From contig CAWEIU010000003.1 in NCBI GenBank assembly GCA_963809245.1, forward strand, positions 310,001-374,000: DNA of 64,000 nt. Direction: 5' to 3'. The notes beneath the pieces were generated by a model. It did not search any database, was not told the origin of the DNA, and saw only the letters and a program-made list of their open reading frames with translations. The position numbers and the translations under genes are program-made. The stretch's first letter is position 1. Each line of letters begins with the position of its first letter. This document shows positions 24,734 through 33,695 of the stretch, one piece after another. This DNA is from Roseiarcus sp963809245. GTDB taxonomy: Bacteria; Pseudomonadota; Alphaproteobacteria; Rhizobiales; Beijerinckiaceae.

Positions 24734-25432
24734 TCATTCGGAATCCGCGCCGCGGAAGCCTGTCGCCAGCACATAAAGCTCGGCGCTGTCGGCGCGGCTT
24801 GCTTTCGGCTTCAGATGCCGCACGGTGGAGAAGTCGCGCTTGAGCCGCGCGAGCAATTCACCCTCCGAACCGCCTTGCAGCACTTTGGCGACAAAGAAGC
24901 CGCCCGGCGCAAGCACGCTCATGGCGAAATCCGCCGCAAGCTCGGCGAGGCCGATGATCCTGAGATGGTCTGTCTTGCGATGACCGGTCGCGTTGGCGGC
25001 CATGTCGGACATCACCCCGTCCGCGAGGCCGCCCAGCCACTCGCGAAGCCGATCCGGCGCGTCGGCGTCGTGGAAGTCCATCACCTTGAACTCCACCCCG
25101 GGGATCGGGGCGATGTCGAGCAGATCGATGCCGATCACCCGCCCCTTGCCGTCGACGGACTTGACGGCCGCCGCGGCGACCTGGCTCCAGCCCCCTGGCG
25201 CCGCGCCGAGATCGACGATGCGGCCGCCCGGCTTGAAGAGCTTGTACTTCTCCGCCATCTCCATCAGCTTGTAGGCGGCGCGCGAGCGCAAGCCGTCGCG
25301 GCGCGCCTGAGCGACGAAGGGGTCGTTGAGCTGACGTTCGAGCCATAGCGTCGAAGATAGCGAGCGCTTGCGCGCCGTCCGCACCCGGGTCTTCAGCGCC
25401 CGGCCGCCTTCACGTCCCGATCCTCCGGTCAT
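24734..25432 (-). CDS. rlmE: 23S rRNA 2'-O-ribose methyltransferase (RlmE/FtsJ)
   Basis: RlmE methylates a uridine of 23S rRNA (U2552 in E. coli) with SAM. The 232-residue protein shows the FtsJ SAM motif VDLGAAPGGWSQVA and the K-D-K-E catalytic set: K in SRAAYKLMEM, D in MSDMAANATGHRKTDH, K in FFVAKVLQGG, and E in ADSAELYVLA. It starts one base after the ppx/gppA stop, so the two are co-transcribed. The N-terminus is basic, as expected for rRNA contact. Confidence 0.95.
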   Translation of the reverse strand: MTGGSGREGGRALKTRVRTARKRSLSSTLWLERQLNDPFVAQARRDGLRSRAAYKLMEMAEKYKLFKPGGRIVDLGAAPGGWSQVAAAAVKSVDGKGRVIGIDLLDIAPIPGVEFKVMDFHDADAPDRLREWLGGLADGVMSDMAANATGHRKTDHLRIIGLAELAADFAMSVLAPGGFFVAKVLQGGSEGELLARLKRDFSTVRHLKPKASRADSAELYVLATGFRGADSE

Positions 25433-25433
25433 C

Positions 25434-26501
25434 TCAGGGCCTGGCGTGCGGACCGACGCAGTCGGCCCGCATCATCTGGGTGAGGATGCCTTCGCGCAGC
25501 CCGCGGTCGGCGATCCTTATTCGATCAGCCGGGAAATGAAGGCGAATCGCCTCGAGGATCGCGCAACCCGCCAGCACGAGATCGGCTCTTTCGATGCCGA
25601 TGCAGGCGTTGGCGGCCCGCTCGGCGTAGGACATGGCGCGCAGCCGTGAGACCGTCGCGTCGACCTCGGCGCTGGTGAGCCAGAGGCCGTCGATCACGCG
25701 CCGATCGTATCGCGGCAGGTCGAGATGGACGCCGGCGATGGTGGTGACCGTCCCGGACGTTCCGAGCAGGTGGAAACGGCCGCAGCGCCGATGGCTGGCG
25801 ACGCGCTCCGCAAACGGCGCGAGGGCCTCGGCGACGCGTTGCGTCATGGCGCGGAACACCTCCGACGTGACGTCGTCGCCGCCGAACGTCTCGGCGAGCG
25901 ACACGACGCCCAGGCGAAGCGATTCCCAGGCCTCGATCCGGCCGGGAGTCGTGATGTCGCGCGGCGTGCGATTGAGCCAGATGATTTCGGACGACCCGCC
26001 GCCGATGTCGAACAAAACGATCAACTCCGCCTCGCGGTCCGCGAGTTCGCCGCAGCCGGCTACCGCGAGCGCGGCCTCGGTCTCGCGGTCGACGATTTCG
26101 AGCTGGAGCCCGAGCCGCTCATGCACCTCGGCAAGGAAGTCCGCGCCGTTTTGGGCGGCGCGGCACGCCTCCGTCGCAATGAGCCGCGCCCTGGAGACGC
26201 CGCGCGACACCATTTTGTCGCGACAGACGCGCAGCGCCTCGAGCGTCCGCCCGATGGCCGCCTCGCTTAGCCGTCCAGTCTGCGAAAGCCCTTCGCCCAG
26301 GCGGACAATGCGGGAAAATGCGTCGACGACGCGAAAGCCGTCGGCGGTCGGACGAGCGACCAGGAGACGGCAGTTGTTGGTCCCTAAGTCCAGCGCGGCG
26401 TATGGTCCCGGAGCCCCCCGCTCCGGCCGAAAATGGCCAAGAGGCGGAGCGCGCCGCGGCGGGCGTCCGGACATGGGGCTCAATGGCAGCGCTTGAGCCA
26501 A
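25434..26501 (-). CDS. Ppx/GppA family phosphatase
   Basis: This 355-residue member of the exopolyphosphatase / pppGpp phosphatase family has the actin-like ATPase fold. The phosphate-1 motif YAALDLGTNNCRLLVA is present, then FDIGGGSSEIIWL and LLGTSGTVTTIAGVHLDLP. It is shorter than E. coli Ppx (about 500 residues) and lacks the C-terminal HD-type region; the short form is common in Rhizobiales. It is the first gene of the ppx-rlmE pair. No polyphosphate kinase is nearby, so polyphosphate or (p)ppGpp cannot be assigned as the main substrate. Confidence 0.9.
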   Translation of the reverse strand: MAQALPLSPMSGRPPRRAPPLGHFRPERGAPGPYAALDLGTNNCRLLVARPTADGFRVVDAFSRIVRLGEGLSQTGRLSEAAIGRTLEALRVCRDKMVSRGVSRARLIATEACRAAQNGADFLAEVHERLGLQLEIVDRETEAALAVAGCGELADREAELIVLFDIGGGSSEIIWLNRTPRDITTPGRIEAWESLRLGVVSLAETFGGDDVTSEVFRAMTQRVAEALAPFAERVASHRRCGRFHLLGTSGTVTTIAGVHLDLPRYDRRVIDGLWLTSAEVDATVSRLRAMSYAERAANACIGIERADLVLAGCAILEAIRLHFPADRIRIADRGLREGILTQMMRADCVGPHARP

Positions 26502-26605
26502 GTGGCGACTCCTTGCGTCCCGTGTTCAGCCGGGACAACATTTCGCCATGAACTGTAGCAACCTTGGCGAAGGATGCAATCAGTTAAGCCAAGGCCGCCC
26601 GCCGG

Positions 26606-27112
26606 TTAGGGTTTGAAGAAGGGGTGGCGCACCCTGTCGCCGACTTTCAGCCCGATCTGGGCCGCGACGCCGCCATTGACTTCCAGCACCGCGACGCAAG
26701 GCCCGCCTGAGGGGATCACCGCCTCCGAAAGCGGCTCCGCATTGGCGACAATGTGCGTGACGACGCCGTTTCGGCCGATGAAGATCATGTCGAGCGGGAT
26801 GTAAGTGTTCTTCATCCAGAAGGCGACCGGCGCCTCGCGATCGAATTCGAACAGCATACCGCGGTCCGTCGGCATGTATCGCCGGTTCATCAGGCCCTTC
26901 TCTCGCGAGGCTTCGTCTGCCGCGACTTCGACCTGGAACGCGTGAGCGCCGTTCGCAGTCACCACCGAGAGCGGCGAGAAATCGGCTGCGCGCGGGCTGA
27001 TCAAGGCGAACAGAAACACCGCCTGAGCGATGAGAGCCACGGCGATCGCGCGGACCCACTGCCCGCGGATGACAAATCCGCCGCGCACAAGCGGCGAAGG
27101 CAAATGGATCAC
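26606..27112 (-). CDS. DUF192 family protein with N-terminal membrane anchor
   Basis: The DUF192 core is plain: ASREKGLMNRRYMPTDRGMLFEFD then FWMKNTYIPLDMIFIGRNGVV. It is a small extracytoplasmic domain of unknown function. An N-terminal hydrophobic helix (WVRAIAVALIAQAVFLFALI) would anchor it facing the periplasm. I chose the GTG at 27112, which has GGAGG 5 bases upstream; an ATG at 27124 is also possible. It follows the double cold-shock gene by about 150 bases on the same strand, a pair I recall in other Rhizobiales. Confidence 0.82.
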   Translation of the reverse strand: MIHLPSPLVRGGFVIRGQWVRAIAVALIAQAVFLFALISPRAADFSPLSVVTANGAHAFQVEVAADEASREKGLMNRRYMPTDRGMLFEFDREAPVAFWMKNTYIPLDMIFIGRNGVVTHIVANAEPLSEAVIPSGGPCVAVLEVNGGVAAQIGLKVGDRVRHPFFKP

Positions 27113-27266
27113 GCCATCCTCCATGAGAGCGGCCGCCCCGACACGCCTAGCGGCGCGCGGCGAAAGATGGATGCAAGTATTCGTCGAAAACGCGACTTCC
27201 AAGCAATCCAAATCGTGCGGCGATTCGAGCAACCGCAGTGCCGTTTAGCGCGCCGTCGTCGCTCGT

Positions 27267-27878
27267 TCAATGCTGCGAAGGAAGTCTCGCGCCTTCGAGC
27301 GGACGCACCTCGGCCGCAAGCAACCCCTTGGGGCCCGGCCCGAAGCGCGCCAGCATCGTGTCGCCCGGCTGGGGATCGGCGAAGCCAAAGCGTCGCAACG
27401 TCTCCATATGGACGAAGATGTCCTCGGTGCCCTCGCCGCGCGTCAGAAAGCCGAAGCCGCGCGAACGATTGAACCACTTGACGATGACGATCTCGAACGA
27501 GCCGACGCTCGCCGCCTGCGCGCGTGTGCGCGCGGCCGGCAACTGCGGCGCGTGCGCCCCCTCGCCCGGCGTCACCGAAAGCACGCGGAACACCTGCAAG
27601 CCCCGGTCACGCCGCTGCGCCTCCGCGACCACGCGCGCGCCTTCATAGATCGTCTGGAACCCGTCGCGCCGAAGCACCGTCACATGAACAAGGACATCCG
27701 CCTCGCCGTTGTCCGGCACGATGAAGCCGTAGCCCTTCGAGATGTCGAACCATTTCACCCGGCCGACAATCTCGACCAGTTCAACCGGACGTTCATCCGC
27801 AACCACTGAGGCTGGACTGGAGAACGTCGGCAGCGTTTTGAACACGTCTTCGCTCACATTGGCCCCCAAACAACGCAC
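27267..27878 (-). CDS. double cold-shock domain protein
   Basis: This protein of about 203 residues has two cold-shock domains that bind single-stranded RNA or DNA. The first has VGRVKWFDISKGYGFIVPDNGEADVLVHVTVL, the second EIVIVKWFNRSRGFGFLTRGEGTEDIFVHMETL; both keep the aromatic RNP1/RNP2 surfaces (KGYGFI and RGFGFL). The GTG at 27878 is the outermost start; a GTG at 27857 (MSEDVF) is an alternative. A RegR-like box lies 70-105 bases upstream. The other double cold-shock protein at 40495 has a different N-terminal tail, so they are not simple duplicates. Confidence 0.88.
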   Translation of the reverse strand: MRCLGANVSEDVFKTLPTFSSPASVVADERPVELVEIVGRVKWFDISKGYGFIVPDNGEADVLVHVTVLRRDGFQTIYEGARVVAEAQRRDRGLQVFRVLSVTPGEGAHAPQLPAARTRAQAASVGSFEIVIVKWFNRSRGFGFLTRGEGTEDIFVHMETLRRFGFADPQPGDTMLARFGPGPKGLLAAEVRPLEGARLPSQH

Positions 27879-27947
27879 GCGTCGCCGCGTCAGAGCCTCA
27901 CTTGCGCATCGACAGAAGGGAGTGGTCCGCCTGACTCCGCTTCATGT

Positions 27948-27962
27948 GCGACATTTTGTCGC
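27948..27962 (-). promoter_or_regulatory. RegR/RegA-type box
   Basis: GCGACATTTTGTCGC fits the remembered RegR consensus GNGRCRTTNNGNCGC at every fixed position, inside a longer perfect inverted repeat at 27947-27963. It sits 70-105 bases upstream of the double cold-shock gene (starts 27878 or 27857). The RegA/RegR family answers redox state in Rhizobiales and Rhodobacterales. The match is to consensus only. Confidence 0.5.
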
Positions 27963-28131
27963 AAGTGATTCCCTTAACAGGAGGATACCAAAACCGCGAA
28001 GACGGCCTAGCGAAATCTCGCGACGCCGCCGAAACGCTGTGGATAGCAATGTAGAAGCGCAAGCGCCGCACGAAGAAGCGACGCTGCGTAGCGAAGCGCC
28101 GGAAAAGGCTGAAAGCTCTAGGAAAGCCCAG

Positions 28132-28527
28132 CTATTCGCCTTCGTCCTCGGGCTCTGGCGGCGGCGCCATGCCTTCGAGCCCGCGCAGCAGATCCTCTTC
28201 CGTCATGCGGTCGAATTGCGCGTCGGAGCCGTCGTCGGCTTGCGCGGGCGCGCTCGCGTGAATCATCGGCGGAGCCGCTTCCGTCTCGGGCTCGTCGACC
28301 TCGACGTGCTTCTGCAAGGCGTGGATGACGTCTTCTTTCAGATCGTCGGGCGACAGTTTCGAGTCGGCGATTTCGCGCAACGCGACGACCGGGTTCTTGT
28401 CGTTGTCGCGCGCGACGTGGATCTGCGCGCCCGACGAAATCGCCCGGGCGCGATGGCTCGCCATCAAGACGAGCTCGAAGCGGTTGTCGACTTTGTCGAT
28501 GCAGTCTTCAACGGTGACGCGCGCCAT
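28132..28527 (-). CDS. rpoZ: RNA polymerase omega subunit
   Basis: Omega helps assemble RNA polymerase and is a (p)ppGpp target in some bacteria. The 131-residue protein starts MARVTVEDCIDKVDNRFELV, the standard alphaproteobacterial beginning, and continues HRARAISSG with the acidic extended tail (DGSDAQFDRMTEEDLLRGL) common in this group. AAGGAG sits 6 bases ahead of the ATG at 28527. A longer frame to 28599 has no such site. It is divergent from the GGDEF-EAL gene at 28745. Confidence 0.96.
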   Translation of the reverse strand: MARVTVEDCIDKVDNRFELVLMASHRARAISSGAQIHVARDNDKNPVVALREIADSKLSPDDLKEDVIHALQKHVEVDEPETEAAPPMIHASAPAQADDGSDAQFDRMTEEDLLRGLEGMAPPPEPEDEGE

Positions 28528-28744
28528 GGCTGCTCCTTGAGGGCGAAGCGATACTTGTGTGGGATCGCGCCTCCTACACCGCGCCGCGAGCCAAAGCAAG
28601 CAAAACCCGGGAATATTGGGCGGCGCATCCGGGCGACGGCCGCCGCCCCAACGCTGGGTCCGACCTCGCGAATCACCTTGGTAAAGTCAGTTAATACGTT
28701 GGAAACAAGTTGACTCTAATTTAAACAGTGGGAGGGCGTGTTGA

Positions 28745-31459
28745 ATGAACTTCGATCGGCTGCGTCGCTTTGTGCGTGACCGCGTAGAGGGCGGCCGCTT
28801 CGAGGAAGGGTCGGAAAAGCAGGAGACCGAGAGGGAAACCCGGGCTCAGCCCGCGGAGCCGCCCCCCTTCAACATCGGCGCGCTTGCAACCCTCTCCGCC
28901 CTGGCGTCCGAGCAGGCCCAAGGCAAGAGCGCGGCGACGATCGCAGCGCTTCAGGCGCAACTTCTGCGGCATGAGGCCGCCCTGAGCGAGATGTCGTTAG
29001 GCGTGTGCTTCTACGACGCGGCCGGGCGGCTGACCTTCTGCAACCGGCGCTTCGCGGAACTCTACAATCTTGGGCCCGAGAACGCGCGCCAACCCGCTTG
29101 CCTGCCGGAGATCGACGAGGCCCGTCTCTCCTGCCGCGACGCCTCGACATTGCAGGTCGAACTCGGCGACGGCCGCATGGTTTATGTCCGCCGCCGCCCG
29201 ACCCCCGACGGGGGCTGGGTCGAAACCCACGAGGAGACGAGCGAGAGCGAGACGACGCAGGCGATCGCGGATGTGCGCTTTTCGCAGCAGACGCTGATCG
29301 ACTGGATGCCGGCCATCGTCTGGGTCAAAGACGCCGAGAGCCGCTTCGCCATCGCCAACAAAGCCGCCGCGTCGCAAATCGGTCGCACCGGGCCGGAAGA
29401 AATGATCGGCAAGAACGACTTCGAACTCCACCCGTTGGAGACCGCTCAACAATATTTCGCCGACGAGCAACGCATCCTTCGGTCCGGCCTTCCGATGATC
29501 GACAAGGAGGAGTTGGTCGTCGACACCTCGGGCGGCAAGACATGGATCGTCACGACGAAGGCGCCGCTGCGGAATGAAAAGAACCAGGTCGTCGGGCTGA
29601 TCGGCGTCTCCAGGGACATCACCGAGCGCCGGAAGGCGGACCTGTTGCGCGACGGGCAGGCGAAGGTTTTGGAGATGATCGCGATGAGCGCGCCGCTGGA
29701 GGCGGTGCTGGACCATCTCGTTCGCCTCATCGAATCCCAATTGACAGGAATATGCGGCTCGGTCCTGCTGGTCGAACCGGATCAGCGCCGCCTGCGCCAA
29801 GGCGCGGCGCCGAGCCTCGCTGCGGCCTTCGTCGAGACGCTGGACGGCCTCGCAATCGGCCCCAACTCCATCTCTTGCGGAACGGCGGTCTATCGCCGCG
29901 AGCCGGTCGTCACCGCCGACATCGAACGTGACCCGCTTTGGCGCGACCGTCGCGATCTGGCGATCGCGCACGGCTACCGCGCCTGCTGGTCGACGCCGAT
30001 CATGTCGCATCACGGCGATCCCCTCGGCGTCGTCGCCATGTATTCGACAACGGCGCGCGAACCGACGGCCGGCGAAACCAATCTCATCGACATAGCGGCC
30101 CGGATGGCCGGCCTTGCGATCGAGCGCAAGCGGGCGGAAGACCGCATCCAGTATATGGCGCGTCACGACGCCCTGACCGGCCTTCCCAACCGCGGCGTTC
30201 TCAACGATCGCCTCTCGCAGGCTCTCATTTACGCCAACCGGTACGACCGCTGGGCGGCGGTGGTGTTCGTCGATCTCGACAATTTCAAGCTGATCAACGA
30301 CAGCCTCGGGCACAAGGCCGGCGACGAATTGCTGAAGACCGTCGCCAGCCGCATGACCGCCTGCGTCAGGGCGACCGACACAGTGGTTCGGCTCGGCGGC
30401 GACGAATTCGTGATCGTCCTGTTCGACCAGCCCAAATGCGCCGACTCGATCGCCGACGCCGTGCAGAAAGTTCGAGCCGCGATCACGACGCCGCTTGTCA
30501 TCGGCGGGCGCAATGTCAAGGTGACCTGTAGCCTCGGCATCGCGACCTATCCGAACGATGCAGCGGACGCGGACGCGCTCCTCGCCATGGCGGACGCGGC
30601 GATGTACCGCGCCAAGGAGACTGGACGCGACGGCTTTCAGTTCTATACGCCGGGGCTGAACGCCGACGCCCACGCGACCTTCACGCTGCTGGAGGAAATG
30701 CGGACCGCGCTCGCCCAGTCGCAATTCGTGCTCTTCTATCAGCCCCAGGTGGACCTCAGAACCGGTCGCGTCTTCGCCGTAGAAGCCTTGCTGCGCTGGA
30801 AGCATCCGACGCGCGGCTTGCTCCCCCCGGCGGTGTTCATCCCGCTCGCCGAGGAAACCGGGATGATCGTCGAGATCGGCGATTGGGTTCTGCTCGAGGC
30901 CTGCCGCCAGAACAAGGCCTGGCAAGACGCCGGCATGCCCGCGGTGACGGTGTCTGTGAACGTGTCCGCCCGTCAATGGAAGCAGAAGAACCTCGCCGAA
31001 CGCGTCGCTCAGCGTCTCCAGGAATCCGGCCTCGAGGCGATGTATCTCGAGCTCGAACTGACGGAGAGCCTGATCATGCGCGACGTCGAACAAGCCGTCG
31101 CGACGATGCACGCGCTGCAGGCCCTCGGCGTCCAACTCGCGATCGACGATTTCGGCACCGGCTATTCGAGCTTGGCCGCGCTGAAGACGTTTCCAGTAAG
31201 GCGCCTGAAGATCGATCGATCGTTCATCAAGGACCTTGCCGACGATAGCGACAAGGCGCTCGCCGCCGCCGTGATCTCGCTCGGCCAACGGCTCCATCTG
31301 CGCGTGATCGCGGAGGGCGTCGAGACCGAGAGCCAGCTCAGTTTCCTACGCGAATGCAACTGCGACGAAATGCAGGGATTTCATTTCAGCAAACCGGTGC
31401 CCGCGGCCGAGATCGACAAGCTGCTTCTCGGCAACCGGTCGCTGCGAGCATGCGCTTAG
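28745..31459 (+). CDS. PAS-GAF-GGDEF-EAL cyclic-di-GMP signalling protein
   Basis: This 904-residue protein has two PAS-like regions (about residues 85-160 and 180-300, ending GVSRDITERRKADL), a GAF-like domain (about 300-465), a GGDEF domain and an EAL domain. The diguanylate-cyclase motif GGDEF is at residues 551-555 and intact. The phosphodiesterase motif EAL is at 680-682 and the metal pair DD at 801-802 (DDFGTGYSS) is intact. It could therefore make and break c-di-GMP. No membrane helix is present, so it is cytoplasmic and senses through PAS/GAF. It is divergent from rpoZ, and a 92-bp palindromic element follows its stop. Confidence 0.94.
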   Translation: MNFDRLRRFVRDRVEGGRFEEGSEKQETERETRAQPAEPPPFNIGALATLSALASEQAQGKSAATIAALQAQLLRHEAALSEMSLGVCFYDAAGRLTFCNRRFAELYNLGPENARQPACLPEIDEARLSCRDASTLQVELGDGRMVYVRRRPTPDGGWVETHEETSESETTQAIADVRFSQQTLIDWMPAIVWVKDAESRFAIANKAAASQIGRTGPEEMIGKNDFELHPLETAQQYFADEQRILRSGLPMIDKEELVVDTSGGKTWIVTTKAPLRNEKNQVVGLIGVSRDITERRKADLLRDGQAKVLEMIAMSAPLEAVLDHLVRLIESQLTGICGSVLLVEPDQRRLRQGAAPSLAAAFVETLDGLAIGPNSISCGTAVYRREPVVTADIERDPLWRDRRDLAIAHGYRACWSTPIMSHHGDPLGVVAMYSTTAREPTAGETNLIDIAARMAGLAIERKRAEDRIQYMARHDALTGLPNRGVLNDRLSQALIYANRYDRWAAVVFVDLDNFKLINDSLGHKAGDELLKTVASRMTACVRATDTVVRLGGDEFVIVLFDQPKCADSIADAVQKVRAAITTPLVIGGRNVKVTCSLGIATYPNDAADADALLAMADAAMYRAKETGRDGFQFYTPGLNADAHATFTLLEEMRTALAQSQFVLFYQPQVDLRTGRVFAVEALLRWKHPTRGLLPPAVFIPLAEETGMIVEIGDWVLLEACRQNKAWQDAGMPAVTVSVNVSARQWKQKNLAERVAQRLQESGLEAMYLELELTESLIMRDVEQAVATMHALQALGVQLAIDDFGTGYSSLAALKTFPVRRLKIDRSFIKDLADDSDKALAAAVISLGQRLHLRVIAEGVETESQLSFLRECNCDEMQGFHFSKPVPAAEIDKLLLGNRSLRACA

Positions 31460-31482
31460 GGTCGTCTGCAATACAGTCGGGT

Positions 31483-31574
31483 CGTCATTGCGAGGAGCGC
31501 GAGTTCCGAAGCAATCCATTCCTCTGCTTGCATCGTCGGCGCCGCTGGATTGCTTCGCTTCGCTCGCAATGACG
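31483..31574. repeat. 92-bp palindromic element (MITE/REP-like)
   Basis: The ends are perfect inverted repeats, CGTCATTGCGAG at 31483-31494 and CTCGCAATGACG at 31563-31574. Inside are a second pair, GAAGCAATCCA at 31508-31518 and TGGATTGCTTC at 31546-31556. Elements with the CGTCATTGCGAG...GAAGCAATCCA design are widespread in proteobacteria. It lies 23 bases after the GGDEF-EAL stop. There is no transposase. Confidence 0.7.
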
Positions 31575-31668
31575 GGGACGGTTCAGACAAACCGCAAAAA
31601 CTCTAGGGCATTGTGGCGAAAGAAAAAGTCCGGCCGCTGGGCGGCCGGACACACTAGCGATCCGAGCT

Positions 31669-32070
31669 TCACCACTCGAACAGCGGCTCCGGCCGTCCAG
31701 GCGGGTTGAAGCGCGTCGGAAGCGTCTCGAAGCCGCCGAGGCCAAACTCCGAGCCAGTCTCTCTGTAGCTGAGGGGGGAGTCGGGGGTGGAGTTGGTGGC
31801 GTAGCGGGCTCCCGTCCCGGATTCGTTCCAAGCCGGCGGCCCGGGGTCGAGGAACGAGCGCTCATGCCCGTGAACCACGATGTCGCCTGGCGGGATGACT
31901 TCGGCGACGCGCGGGCGGACGACGCGATGGTGGACAGTTGCGACCCGATGCTGCGCGAGCGGGGCGCGCTGGGGATGATACGGCGACTGCGTCGACTGCG
32001 CCATCGCCGCAGGCGCCGCGAGTACAAGCGCGAGCGCTGCGGCTAGGGGCAACTTCAGGGAACGAGCCAT
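31669..32070 (-). CDS. small secreted protein of unknown function
   Basis: This 133-residue protein has a signal peptide (MARSLKLPLAAALALVLAAPAAMA, cleavage before QST). The mature part is low in structure, rich in Pro, His and Arg (PYHPQRAPLAQHRVATVHHR), and ends in FETLPTRFNPPGRPEPLFEW. AGGAG lies 7 bases ahead of the ATG at 32070, a better start than 32175. I do not recognise a family. It is next to the cysteine desulfurase on the same strand with a 177-base gap. Confidence 0.7.
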   Translation of the reverse strand: MARSLKLPLAAALALVLAAPAAMAQSTQSPYHPQRAPLAQHRVATVHHRVVRPRVAEVIPPGDIVVHGHERSFLDPGPPAWNESGTGARYATNSTPDSPLSYRETGSEFGLGGFETLPTRFNPPGRPEPLFEW

Positions 32071-32247
32071 CGAATTTCTCCTGTCTGTCCGTGGCGCCGT
32101 TGGCCTCACGGAGGTCGGCGGCTTCGTCGCGCCCTGGGCAAGCAGGCCGTTCGGCTCGCAAGCAGCGCGCTTCAAAAGGATGTATGCGCGCCATGTATTA
32201 AAGCAATGGCTTTGCGCCGATATGGTTGTCGGCGCACGCGACTTTGA

Positions 32248-33414
32248 TTACGCCGCGCCGCGGCGCCTTCTCAGGTTCGGGATCGAGCCGCGGAACGCCG
32301 CGGCGAAACGCGCGACGTCCGCCTCGCTCGACGCCCAACCGAGGCTGAGACGGATCGCTCCGCCGGCGAGATCCGGCGCGACCCCCATCGCCTCCAGCAC
32401 ATGGGAGCGGGCGACTTTGCCAGAGGAGCAGGCCGAGCCCGCCGAGACGGCGACCCCGGCGAGGTCGAGCGCGATGACCAGCGTCGCCGCCGCGACGCCG
32501 GGCGTCGCGAAGCAGAGGGTGTTGGGAAGACGCGGCGCCGAGGCGCCGAAGAACGTCGCGTCGGGCGCGCTCTCCAGCACAGCGGCGGCGAGAGAATCGC
32601 GCAGCTCCGCAAGCCGCGCGCTCTCCGCTGGCCGCTCCGCGCCAGCAACCCGCGCCGCGGCGCCAAATCCGGCGATCGCAGCGACATTCTCGGTGCCCGC
32701 GCGCCCTCCCCGCTCCTGCCCGCCGCCGCGCAACAGCGGCGAGGCGATGGAAAGATCGCCGCGCGCCGCGACGAGCGCTCCAGCGCCTTTCGGACCGCCG
32801 AACTTGTGCGCGGACAGAATAAGATAGTCGGCGCCGAGCGCGGCCGGGGAAAGATCCGCTCGTCCCGCCATCTGCACGGCGTCGCAGACGACGAGGCCGC
32901 CTTTGGCGTGGATCAGCGCCGCCGCTTCAGCAACCGGCTGCAACACGCCGGTTTCGTTGTTGGCGCCTTGCAGCGCCAGCACGACAGGGCCCTCGGCGTC
33001 GTCGATGAGCGCGGCGAGCGCGGCGAGATCGACCCGCCCGTCCGCCCCGAGCGGGACGGTCGAAGCGGCCTCAGGGGCGAAGCGATGCCCCTGCAACACA
33101 CAAGGATGCTCCCCCGCGCCGACGATCAACCGCGCCATTTCGCGACCGGGCGCGATCGCCGGGGTCAGGGCGAGATTGGCCGCTTCGGTGCCCCCCGAGG
33201 TGAAGAGCACGCCGCGCGGCGTGACGCCGACGAGTTCGGCCACGGCGCGCCGCGCCTCCTCGACGATCGCGCGAGCGCCGCGTCCTTCGGCGTGAATGGA
33301 GGAAGGATTGCCGACATGATCCATGGCGGCGCTCGCCGCCGCCCGCGCTTCCGGGCGCATCGGCGCGGTCGCGTTGTAATCGAGATAAGCGCGCGCAGTA
33401 TGGGAAGACGCCAT
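32248..33414 (-). CDS. cysteine desulfurase (NifS/IscS-like)
   Basis: This 388-residue PLP enzyme takes sulfur from cysteine for Fe-S cluster and tRNA thiolation. The PLP lysine is in SAHKFGGPKGAG and the sulfur-accepting cysteine in SAGSACSSGKV. The start YLDYNATAPMRPEA is typical of the group I NifS/IscS branch. In many Rhizobiales such a gene heads the suf operon next to an alpha/beta hydrolase; here the hydrolase is divergent at 33696 but no suf genes follow, so the desulfurase is detached from them. It has no adjacent scaffold. Confidence 0.93.
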   Translation of the reverse strand: MASSHTARAYLDYNATAPMRPEARAAASAAMDHVGNPSSIHAEGRGARAIVEEARRAVAELVGVTPRGVLFTSGGTEAANLALTPAIAPGREMARLIVGAGEHPCVLQGHRFAPEAASTVPLGADGRVDLAALAALIDDAEGPVVLALQGANNETGVLQPVAEAAALIHAKGGLVVCDAVQMAGRADLSPAALGADYLILSAHKFGGPKGAGALVAARGDLSIASPLLRGGGQERGGRAGTENVAAIAGFGAAARVAGAERPAESARLAELRDSLAAAVLESAPDATFFGASAPRLPNTLCFATPGVAAATLVIALDLAGVAVSAGSACSSGKVARSHVLEAMGVAPDLAGGAIRLSLGWASSEADVARFAAAFRGSIPNLRRRRGAA

Positions 33415-33695
33415 GCCTGTCCAAATCCGGAAGTGTTGGGCCCAAACCGCGAAAAGACCGGCTTCCAGCCGCGCCGAAATGCGTTTTATCCTTGCATTTG
33501 GCGGGGCGAGACGTGCTATGAGGCCTTTTCTGCGCCCCGCTCGAGCGTTTCACACATACGCGCGCGCCTAGTCCGCCGCAAGGTTCGCTCGATCGCTCCC
33601 CCGTATCGGACGCGCCCGACGAAGGACAGGTTCGGGGGGACGCTAGACGCGCTTCATCCCTTTGAAGCGCAGGGACGAGTTGTTCTGGAGACGCG

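Noticed and set aside
28997..31297. Long open frame on the minus strand
   Set aside because: Antisense to the GGDEF-EAL gene; composition is typical of a GC-rich shadow frame.
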